From Talaromyces rugulosus (taxonomy: Eukaryota > Ascomycota > Eurotiomycetes > Eurotiales > Trichocomaceae), in assembly GCF_013368755.1 (NCBI RefSeq), contig NC_049563.1:558001-622000 (forward strand): a stretch of DNA of 64,000 nt, read 5' to 3'. A program made the translations under genes and the position numbers. The notes beneath the pieces are model-generated. The model saw only the letters and a program-made list of their open reading frames with translations. It searched no databases and was not told where the DNA came from. How positions within the stretch are numbered: the first letter of the stretch is position 1; every line of letters begins with the position of its first letter. This document shows positions 56,471 through 64,000 of this stretch, in pieces.

Positions 56471-57016
56471 ATGTCTACCACCGTGTACACCAGCGAGTCT
56501 CATCTCTGTCACTTGCGGGGGTTGATTAAACCTGGCGCTTACGAGGTAACTGTTGATCACTTTTGGCTAAACATGTTAATCCATTATTTCGGTCCACGCT
56601 ACATCTTCGAGCGAGAGGCATACTCCCGTGCCGGAGTTCACCTGAGGAGGATGAATGTTACGATGAAGAACTTCCGTGCGAATGGCTTCCGTCGAGTTTT
56701 CGTTGTGGAGGCAAAACGACTTCCAAAAAGCAAACGCTACCGATGGGACAAAGTTTTTAGGCAGCTTGCAAAGTACATGCGTGAGGTCCAACGGGATACT
56801 GGCGGCCTACAGACCATTTACGGAATTGCCGCCGTCGGGGACAGGGTACGCTTCTATGAAATGGACTGTAGGGGTAACCGTGCAGGCATAGCAGCAGCGT
56901 ACCCAAGATCTACCACAAACCCCAGGACTCTTGGCATCAATACAGATGCAGGGGTTATTCATGATTATCTGCTTGCAATCCGTCACGAGATTTCGAACGG
57001 CCTAAATACACATTAA
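56471..57016 (+). CDS. candidate PD-(D/E)XK nuclease-like protein (module gene 2, intact copy)
   Basis: 181-residue intronless frame starting at ATG 56471. I do not recognise a named family. Residues 20-30 (P-G-A-Y-E-V-T-V-D-H) could supply the early acidic residue. A beta-strand-like R-R-V-F-V-V-E-A-K-R carries E80-x-K82, and W-D-K-V-F-R-Q-L-A-K-Y-M carries Q98-x3-Y102 in the predicted helix after it. A further strand follows (I-Y-G-I-A-A-V-G-D-R-V-R-F-Y-E-M). Order and spacing fit PD-(D/E)XK enzymes of the RecB-like sort. This fold call is inference from motifs; catalytic activity is untested. It lies 0.8 kb from the divergent small basic gene and has a truncated paralogue at 53017-53562. 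Confidence 0.6.
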   Translation: MSTTVYTSESHLCHLRGLIKPGAYEVTVDHFWLNMLIHYFGPRYIFEREAYSRAGVHLRRMNVTMKNFRANGFRRVFVVEAKRLPKSKRYRWDKVFRQLAKYMREVQRDTGGLQTIYGIAAVGDRVRFYEMDCRGNRAGIAAAYPRSTTNPRTLGINTDAGVIHDYLLAIRHEISNGLNTH

Positions 57017-57839
57017 GCGGTGGCCAACGGGACTGACTTTCTGGTACTAGAGGCTAATTTGTTGCTTCTTTGGAAGCTCAACTAGGGCCTTGAGACAATG
57101 CAAGGCTAAGGAAAGATTCTTTGGAATCCAACCCAGGACTTGAAGTCGCCGCGGCTAGTTTTTGTCAGTCCTCCCTTCGGGGCATTCTCTCTTCGGCTTG
57201 ACCGGGGGGTGAGAGTCTCGATTATCTTTTATCACGGACTGATTCATTAGCAAACTAATTGACAACCGGAAAAGTGATGAAGAGTTTTCAATGCCCATTG
57301 GGAAAATCTTCTAGTATAGTAATTGTAAACAAATCTGCCAAGAACGTAGCCACAGTGCTCAGGTCTCGATTAACTCCTTAGTACATGATGCCGCCTCATT
57401 ACTCAGAAAGATATTGCCCCAGAAGCGCTGTTGAATGAACATTGTAGAAGTTCTGGCTGAAGAAACAGCTGAAATAGTATTTTACAACCGAAATAGGGGC
57501 AATTAAGGAAAGGAAATGCTCACTAACCAGGAGTTGATTATCCTTTTTTTGTATTTCTCCCCTTCCTTCGTGCTAGCGGTATAGCGGCCTCGGCAGACCT
57601 CCACGGAGATCGCTCTGGCTAGTTATCTATCAGACCTAGAGACCACTAGAAGTGTTTCAGGGCTCGGTCGTTCGGTCGTTCGGACAGATGCTTGAGATAT
57701 GCCGCGTCATCGTCCCCCGCATTTCCATGCTCATACAATTGAAGCATCATAAATCGGAGTCCTCCCACTATGGAATATTTTAATATCCCCAAACCCAATT
57801 CATACTTGCCAGTTTTGTCGTCCAAAGCATAAACCCGCC
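57017..57839. other. right flank of module and promoter of the MetE-like gene
   Basis: No gene. Contains the right copy of the flanking direct repeat (57310-57560) and a GGTCGTTCGGTCGTTCGG short tandem at about 57665-57682. Confidence 0.5.
57310..57560. repeat. diverged direct repeat flanking the module (right copy)
   Basis: Counterpart of 54720-54975. It ends about 280 bp upstream of the MetE-like ATG, so the duplication boundary sits in that gene's promoter. Confidence 0.6.
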
Positions 57840-58877
57840 ATGGAGAACCAGAGAAAGGTCCACCTGGTTGGCTCTATCTGCGGCACAGATACTGCTACCT
57901 CTGCCTTTCGCAAAGCTGTGACATCTTTTTCAAATCTCCCTCGTCTACCTGACGGCGAGCCTGGGTACCGCTCGACCTTTATTCAGTGGCAGCGGGGCGT
58001 CTTCAAGCATGATCCTTCTGTTCTTCGCAAATATGACAAGAGTTGGAACTCAGTTTCTGAAGACCCAGTACCCGACGACCAAGTCAAGTCCATCGTCGGC
58101 CGTATTCTGCCATTGAAACCGGGCTACGACGATGCTGCATTGGAGTCATATGCAGAGTTTAGGCGTCTAAAGGACGAGGGCGTTATACCCGCGCATGTAC
58201 GTTTTCAAGTGTGCTTTCCCACACCCTTTGTTGTTGTCTGTCTGGTCCGAGAGGGGTTCCAGGCGGACATTGAGCCTCTTTACGAGAAAGCCCTCCTCTC
58301 TTGTCTTGAGAATATTCAAGATAAAATTCCACATGACGACTTGGCCATCCAGTGGGACATTGCAGGTGAGATGATGCCTCTGGAAAGTCATTTTTTACCC
58401 CATTTCAAGCCCTGGTTTCCGCAACCGTATATGGAAGGCTTCATCGAGAGGATTGCGAGGCTCGTCAACACGGTGTCTCCGGATGTTGAAACAGGGATTC
58501 ATATCTGCTACGGGGACTGGGGTCATCGGCACTTTATCGATCCAAAGGACACTGGACTCATGGTGACGCTATCAAACGGCATTTTGGCCAGCGCGCGTCG
58601 ACCGGTAAACTGGATACACATGCCTGTTCCCCGAAACATAGACGACGAAGCCTATTTTTCTCCGCTAAAGGAACTGAAGCTACAACCTGGTTCTGACTTG
58701 TTTCTGGGTCTCGTTCACGCAAATGACGCGGCAGGCACTCGGCTCAAGATTGATATTGCAAAGAAGGTTTTAAGGCAGGTTCAGTTCGGTATAGCCACAG
58801 AGTGTGGCCTGGGAAGAACACCTGAAGAGGACTTTCAGTCTATTGCTGATATCACAAATTTATATTCTCATTTGTGA
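57840..58877 (+). CDS. UROD/MetE-superfamily protein (methionine synthase C-terminal-domain-like)
   Basis: 345-residue intronless protein. The barrel fold is suggested by H-L-V-G-S-I-C-G-T at the N-terminus, V-R-F-Q-V-C-F-P-T-P-F, then A-I-Q-W-D-I-A-G-E and G-I-H-I-C-Y-G-D-W-G-H. The end has G-L-V-H-A-N-D-A-A-G-T and F-G-I-A-T-E-C-G-L-G-R-T. The His-x-Cys and late E-C-G-L-G-R match the zinc-site pattern of cobalamin-independent methionine synthase. The polypeptide is less than half the size of MetE and lacks its N-terminal half. Fungal stand-alone members are of unknown substrate. It is unlikely to be the housekeeping methionine synthase. Confidence 0.75.
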   Translation: MENQRKVHLVGSICGTDTATSAFRKAVTSFSNLPRLPDGEPGYRSTFIQWQRGVFKHDPSVLRKYDKSWNSVSEDPVPDDQVKSIVGRILPLKPGYDDAALESYAEFRRLKDEGVIPAHVRFQVCFPTPFVVVCLVREGFQADIEPLYEKALLSCLENIQDKIPHDDLAIQWDIAGEMMPLESHFLPHFKPWFPQPYMEGFIERIARLVNTVSPDVETGIHICYGDWGHRHFIDPKDTGLMVTLSNGILASARRPVNWIHMPVPRNIDDEAYFSPLKELKLQPGSDLFLGLVHANDAAGTRLKIDIAKKVLRQVQFGIATECGLGRTPEEDFQSIADITNLYSHL

Positions 58878-58956
58878 TATAAGTTTGTCCGTTAAAAACA
58901 CTTCAATCCAAGTGCAGCAGCACAATTTTAAACCATGACCCGTAACTAGCAATCCT

Positions 58957-60617
58957 TTAGGACATGGACATATCCTCACAAATACTTATTTCCTCATCCT
59001 TCTTCGGTTTCCCAGCAGGGCCGCGAATTTCCAGGTCGATAACCTTGCAATGCTATTTCTAGTATTAGCCTTTACCAGGACATAGCAGATTATAGAGGAA
59101 CTTACATCCAATGTGACAATGATCTCAGTAACTTTATCGAGAATTAGGTCTGTGCTATTGGCCGTTGTATTCTGCAAGCAGGAAGCGATACATCGCGGAC
59201 GGTCGTCGCGGTTGATGATAGTCATCGAGTGGATGCCATTGCTATCCTTACAGAAACTGAGGCCAAGAAAGTTATCCATATGTGCACTCACCACGCAATG
59301 TCCAGGGTATGCGAAATGTGAAGTGAACGCTAAAGTCCCCGGAAGCCATGGATTGCTGTTCTCTATCCCGGGTAATAAATGACCGATCCAGACTGACTTC
59401 TGATCATCGAATATAAATATTAGTCCGGTGACATATGCTTCATATCCGATCTTGACCATTGAAATTTCAACACAACGCAACTTTTCAGCTTGACCAAACT
59501 TGATCGACTCCTTGTGCGTGTTCTTTACACATGAAATGGGATAGTTATGGTAATGTCCGCACTGTGACACCTTAGCGGTGCTAGACCGGAATTCCCTAGT
59601 TGCACTTTTCAACTGTCTTAGAGAGTCCCACACACATGCCTGGAAATCAAGCTGCGGAGTATACTCTAGCTTTTGCATACGAATATAGAGTCCTCGCCAG
59701 TCAAGTTTGTCATTCCTTTTGACGCTGGTGAATTCTCGAATCGCATGATAAAGATATCCGTACTCTCCGCCGATGAAAAACCGGGATTGCCAGAAAGTTG
59801 TACTTTCAAAGAGTGGTGCTATTGATCTAGAGGCACTGCGCAAAGCAAAAAAGTCCTGAGTTGCGAGATGAATCGCGAGTATTTGGCGAACCTCAGCTGG
59901 AAGTGCCGCAAAGGGATCGGTTTTGTTGACCGAATTTCCAATAGAGTCTTTGATAGAATTTTTGGGACGAAGGAATGGAGGCTTCTTGATTCGACGCCTC
60001 ATAATCTGTTTGATGGTGGGTTTCAAAAGAAAAGGATCAAAATTGTCATCTCCGTCAGACTCTTCATCTGAGTAAACTTCTAGTTTGCCAGCTTGTCGAT
60101 AGAAGTGACCGTGGATCGATCTCCCTACATATTGTCAGAGTTTCTGTCTCAATAAACCAAAAAAGATATCGAATACCTTTAAGTGCAAAATGCAATAACG
60201 CCTTATGTAGACTAACTAGGTCGAGTTCATCCGGGCAAAAATGGTCAATAACACGGTCCCAGCACAGCTCGTGAAATAGATAGCAGCAGTTGCTCTTATT
60301 GGCTGCAGGTTTATATTGCTCTCCGGTGAGAAGGCCCAAGTTCGCGGTGTTCCATTCTCCATTTTCTTCATCGAGAATCATACACTTGTCTTCTTCTCGG
60401 AGGGCCGCCACCTCGCTCAATTTGATTTCCCCATCTTGGCTGCGATACACTAGATGTGGTCAGAAGAAGAAGAATTGGGAGAAAGGATAAATTAGGCTGA
60501 CTCACGGGCTCTGAATCTTGAAGGCCATGCGTTTCCTTGGTGGCTGAACCAGATGTTGCACAGTTTGCAGCCGGCTTTCTTGGGCTTTATGTATAAGATT
60601 TTTTCGATGTCACTCAT
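58957..60617 (-). CDS. F-box protein with N-terminal Cys motif
   Basis: Exons 60506-60617, 60177-60449, 59106-60124 and 58957-59043 encode 496 residues. The N-terminus has a short C-K-L-C-N-I-W motif common in fungal F-box proteins. The linker shows C-C-Y-L-F-H-E-L-C-W and an acidic Y-S-D-E-E-S-D-G-D-D run. The F-box core is P-F-A-A-L-P-A-E-V-R-Q-I-L-A-I-H-L near residue 200. The C-terminal half is beta-rich with W-I-G-H-L-L-P-G, fitting the large lineage-specific F-box family of Aspergillus. It probably recruits substrates to an SCF ubiquitin ligase; the target is unknown. The last intron (59044-59105) was preferred because it gives a longer hydrophilic end. Confidence 0.78.
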
Positions 60618-61242
60618 GTTGGATAATTATGGATGTCAACATTGAAGCCATTGATATCAATTATTTGAGAGTGTGGAGTATGCTCTATTAATAAAAAGTT
60701 GCTAATCATACTTACGTCAAGACTTAATGCAATGATCATATTTGCGTACTGGAAGATTTTCAATGTTGGTACTTCCCGGACTGTATAGTAATGAATTTTT
60801 ATCTATTTCCCTGTCTTTACAGGCAAGAACAAACTTCTTGGTTTATTGAGGATATTTATCATACTAAAACTTCAATGTTGATGTTACGGCCAAAGCTGCT
60901 TGAAGTCAGGATGGAGGTGCCAGCCGGCCTCCCTTTTGTCTGCCACATTATGCCATGACATCTGGAGGGATTTTTGATTCTAAAACTAGTAAGATATTAA
61001 TAGACAGTGTATTATTTAGTTTTTAAATATTTAGTTGAGACCAGTCCATAACATTGAATTTACCAGGGGTGTGAACATTGAAGAAGGATTTTTAAAAACT
61101 ATCTAAATGTCAAGGATGACAAAAAACTGATCGACACCAAACGCCAGGCCAGTGTAACGTCTCAACTAAATCACATCCAACACATGTATTCCCGAAATAT
61201 AACATAACACATAAAGATGCACAGAAAAAAAAAGAGAAGGAA
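60618..61242. other. intergenic, F-box promoter and methyltransferase 3' side
   Basis: 625 bp, AT-rich, no gene seen. Confidence 0.5.
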
Positions 61243-62420
61243 TCACGTCTCGTCCAACCGCCGTTTCCGGCCATAGACAAAATGAAAACCTACATATAAA
61301 TGATTATCGGGGTTCAACGCAGCCTTTTTGACATCGTGGATATACGCCTGAAACTTGTCGTATGAAAAGCCGAGAATACGAGTGAAGAGTGCCAGCGAGT
61401 AGGGCTCGAAGCCCTCAAGACAACAAGCCAGATGCACGCGTCCGATATGTTTCAATCGTTCGTCGCGCGGCCACGGGCCAATGGGGCACTTTACAAGTCA
61501 GAACAAGCAAAATAAATAGAAAAAAAAAAAAAAAAAAAAAAATTTTCAGGGGAGGGGCAAACCTTGTAAAAATCATCGACAACGTCGACAAACCCGGCAT
61601 TTTCAAGCTTCTCTCGCAGCACCGCGGCGACGCCAATCTGCCTGCCAAACCTAACACTGGCCTCGTCGACAGTGGAACACCAGTCACGAAGTTCGTTGAC
61701 GCCCTGATGCGTACCATCGTCCGAGGTAACCATACACTCAAACTCCTGCAGTTCGACCCAACCACCTGGCTTCAGATGCGTATGAATCCGGCGAAGTAGC
61801 TGCGGCCAGTCACTGACACTACCGCCCATGGCACGCCCATGGATGAAATCAAACGCCTCGAGCGACGAATACGCCCACTCGCTCTCGACATCGTCGACAA
61901 AGAACTTGCAGTTTGCCGGTGACCAGATGGGCTGGATCGGGCTCAGGTCGGTGCCGAGCACTTCAGCGCGTGGGAACAGTTCGGCGACGTCGAAGGCCCA
62001 ATTGGCTGTGCCTGTGCCAAAGTCAAGGATACGCTGGACTTCAAGTTCGTGGAGTGGTGCGCGGTACAGGCTGCCGTTGAGCAGGTCTTTCCAGAGGCAA
62101 TGCATCAGGTCGAGGCGGTCCTGTTCGCGTTCGTCGTTGGGGAAGGGATACTGGCCCTGACGGTATGCATGGTATCTGGACCTCATTTTTAGTGGAGAAT
62201 AAATAGGCTCTGTTAGTGCGGACCTACCGGCGTCCATTCTCCCAAAGGTAGTCGTATACAGAGCTCACAATTGACTTGCTCGACTCGAGCACGGATTCTT
62301 CGTCGTAGAGGCTCTCGACGTCGGAGGTCTACCTGTCAGTCAGCACTCAAGGTATGCCACAGGTAATGGATTGAAGCGTACATCGACTTGGATGCCCTGC
62401 TCCGGGGCCAGCAGCGCCAT
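61243..62420 (-). CDS. LaeA-like SAM-dependent methyltransferase
   Basis: Exons 62382-62420, 62228-62328, 61563-62175 and 61243-61488 encode 332 residues. N-terminal Y-D-Y-L-W-E-N-G-R-R-Y-H-A-Y-R is typical of the LaeA/LlmF-like group. The SAM motif I is I-L-D-F-G-T-G-T-A-N-W; then come G-T-D-L-S-P-I-Q-P and F-D-F-I-H-G-R. L-K-P-G-G-W-V-E-L-Q-E-F-E follows. The C-terminal exon starts C-P-I-G-P-W-P. LaeA regulates secondary metabolism; many paralogues (Llm) have unknown roles, so only the family is claimed. Intron 61489-61562 contains a run of about 23 T on the coding strand next to a weak GTTTGC donor. No biosynthetic cluster is nearby in this window. Confidence 0.85.
61520..61542. repeat. 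homopolymer A run (T run on coding strand) inside an intron
   Basis: About 23 A on the plus strand inside intron 3 of the methyltransferase gene, likely length-variable. Confidence 0.85.
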
Positions 62421-63195
62421 TGATATTCTGCCTTCTCCTTCTCCTTCCTCTTCTCAGCCGTGCTGTCTCAAGCAATAATAAGTATATGCATCTCCGAGAG
62501 TCCAATGTTGTTTCTGCGAAAGAAAACCGCAGCTACAAATAAAAGACAAGATGGAGACAACAGGAAAAGAATAAAAAAAGCAAGCGGAATGACAATATTT
62601 TATCAAAAAATCCCGACGACGTTGTCGTCCCTTGTGAATCAATACTAGTTGGCAAGAGATAAGATCCTAGTGGACCCCTAAATCTTTCCGAAGTACTCGG
62701 TATGCAAGCTGTTCTAATGTTGCCTAGTCGGTTGTCAGCAGCTGCATTAGTATTCCCCGGCTAGAAGAAAGAGGGGAAAAAAGAGCGCGAAACAAAAAAG
62801 AAAACAAGGCAAAAAGTGACAGCTCAGAAGGCAAGTCGGAAGCCGATGGTGACAGCTCATGAACTGCAGCCAAAGCCTCCTCCGCCGCTAGGCACTTAGC
62901 TGCATCCTCGGCGTATATCTGACATAGTTAGGGCTTAATTGACCCGGAACTAGTCTGAGTCATTTGTAATTAATAGTAGCACGTGTTATCCGTACTGTTG
63001 GAGCAGTCAGGTCGAATTTTAATTAATCTAAGGATTAGACAACTTCTAGTCTATTGTTTTGCATCCTGTCAACCGTAGATCAGCGTCACTTCGTAACCTC
63101 GTACCCATTATACCAAAAAAAAAAAAAAAACGCAACACTATCTATTTAAGAGATAGGCGAGTAAGCGTTCCAAAGTAATTTTGTAGAAAGCAAAA
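62421..63195. other. divergence-free spacer between methyltransferase and karyopherin
   Basis: 775 bp with no gene. Poly-A (63115-63130) and AT-rich runs near the 3' end of the karyopherin gene. Confidence 0.5.
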
Positions 63196-64000
63196 TCAGC
63201 CCAGGCTGCGAAGCTTCTCCTGCTCTGCCGGAGTGAGGATGTTGAAGAGCTCTTGGAACCCAGGCTTGGTTGATGCCTCCTGGAAGAATTGTACTAGGAA
63301 GCCTTGCGTCTCGTCGTCTCGCTTCCGAACAGCAAATACACTTTCACTGCCACCCTCGCCAAACGACATCAGCTCCTGCTTGGTCACTCCAAGACCAAGG
63401 TCCAGTGTGTTGCCCGGAATGTCCTCCCACTCGTCGTCCTCGCTGTCTGCTTCTTCGAGAGCGGCGGCTGCGGCCGCGTCAATCTCTTTGTTGCCAGACG
63501 CCCCGGCAAGCTCTTCTACGAGGACTTTAATGATCTTCAAACTGGCCGAAACACTGGTGAATTGGTCTGGGTTGTTGCGGGCTTGCGAGCGGGTCTTTAT
63601 CCGGCCGGTATCTTGAATAATAAGGTCTCCCTTCACCTGGACTTGCGCCACGCGAGGATCTTCGAGGTTGTATAGCTTGGAGAGTGCAATGATGTTTTGT
63701 TTAATTTCGTCGTAGCCGGCAAAATTGACCGAGTTCTCCAGCCATTTACTCAGCACGACACTCAACCCGCTCTGGCCGCTGAGGTCAACTTGAGCCAAAA
63801 AGTCAACCACTTCGCGAGGGCTGATCAGGGTTAGCCGGGCAAAGACGAGAATCAGGCTCTGAATGAATTGAGGCTGCTGGGCCGTGGCAAGACGCCGGGC
63901 AACTGCTTGGAGCAGCTGTGGCAGATATGGTCCTAGCTTTTCGGACCCGGCCTTTTCGACCAACTCTGCAGCCAGCTGACCGACCTCGGCGGCAGCGATA
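63196..64000 (-). CDS. Kap114/importin-9-type karyopherin beta (C-terminal part)
   Basis: About 268 C-terminal residues of a nuclear import receptor; the rest lies off the right edge. Helical HEAT-like segments (Y-L-P-Q-L-L-Q-A-V-A-R-R-L, L-I-L-V-F-A-R-L) precede an acidic loop (E-E-A-D-S-E-D-D-E-W-E-D-I). In Kap114/importin-9 this loop region helps bind cargo such as histones or TBP. The last helices end T-P-A-E-Q-E-K-L-R-S-L-G. The upstream coding sequence (A-A-A-E-V-G-Q-L-A-A-E-L) stays open to the edge. Other large importins (Kap120) are less likely given the acidic loop and ending. Confidence 0.8.
   Translation of the reverse strand, partial: IAAAEVGQLAAELVEKAGSEKLGPYLPQLLQAVARRLATAQQPQFIQSLILVFARLTLISPREVVDFLAQVDLSGQSGLSVVLSKWLENSVNFAGYDEIKQNIIALSKLYNLEDPRVAQVQVKGDLIIQDTGRIKTRSQARNNPDQFTSVSASLKIIKVLVEELAGASGNKEIDAAAAAALEEADSEDDEWEDIPGNTLDLGLGVTKQELMSFGEGGSESVFAVRKRDDETQGFLVQFFQEASTKPGFQELFNILTPAEQEKLRSLG

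Noticed and set aside
57660..57690. Short GGTCGTTC tandem as a possible operator upstream of the MetE-like gene
   Set aside because: Only two units and no known factor; noted but not annotated as a site.
1..64000. Search for tRNA, snRNA or CRISPR-like arrays
   Set aside because: No TTCGA-containing cloverleaf end or regularly spaced direct repeats were recognised; a covariance-model scan would be needed to exclude RNA genes.

Overview
The window is nuclear DNA of a filamentous ascomycete, most likely one of the Eurotiales (Aspergillus/Penicillium type). Genes are split by many short introns of about 50-90 bp with GTRNGT donors, CTAA/CTAAC-like branch sites and YAG acceptors. The proteins read as fungal orthologues (Rrp5, Cdt2, Cho2, Mtr3, Anp1, Dcc1, Arc1, LaeA-like methyltransferase). 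Genus is not decidable by eye. All exon structures here are hand-built from reading frames and splice signals; where it could be checked, the summed exon lengths are divisible by three.

Layout. 0-24 kb is a conserved housekeeping block: RRP5 (-, runs off the left edge), CDT2-like WD40 (+), CCT1 (-), prolyl-tRNA synthetase (+), a large disordered protein (-), a gene-poor stretch holding a small DNA-binding-like gene interrupted by an in-frame stop (-), the exosome subunit MTR3 (-) and CHO2 (-). 24-30 kb holds accessory genes: an APH-fold kinase-like gene (-), a secreted MRJP/yellow-type protein (-) and a divergent secreted FAD-dependent ALO-type oxidase (+). 30-36 kb has no intact gene and carries decayed coding remnants, notably ankyrin-repeat fragments on the minus strand and a degenerate three-copy repeat. 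36.5-51.7 kb is again dense: NBP35 (+), a secreted aspartic protease (+), ARC1-like tRNA-binding protein (+), ANP1/MNN9-family mannosyltransferase (+), DCC1 (+), LYC1-like acetyltransferase (-) and an RNF216-type RBR ubiquitin ligase (+).

51.7-57.6 kb is the most unusual part: a locally duplicated and rearranged module. It consists of (i) a small basic/coiled-coil gene with three exons and (ii) a 181-residue protein with an E-x-K plus Q-x3-Y arrangement like PD-(D/E)XK nucleases. One copy looks intact (55.24-55.68 kb minus; 56.47-57.02 kb plus); the other is decayed (52.4-52.95 kb and 53.0-53.6 kb, both minus) with a lost start codon, a tandem-duplicated exon and a truncated nuclease-like ORF. 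Flanking DNA and the nuclease-like gene's promoter are also duplicated, the latter in inverted orientation.

57.8-64 kb holds a MetE/UROD-fold-like gene (+), an F-box protein (-), a LaeA-like methyltransferase (-) and the C-terminal part of a Kap114/importin-9 karyopherin (-, runs off the right edge).

Functional themes visible: ribosome and RNA processing (RRP5, MTR3), protein synthesis and folding (ProRS, ARC1, CCT1), S-phase and cohesion (CDT2, DCC1), phospholipid and glycan synthesis (CHO2, ANP1), Fe-S assembly (NBP35), and ubiquitin ligation (CDT2, RBR, F-box). Apart from shared promoters, neighbouring genes do not form an obvious pathway or secondary-metabolite cluster.
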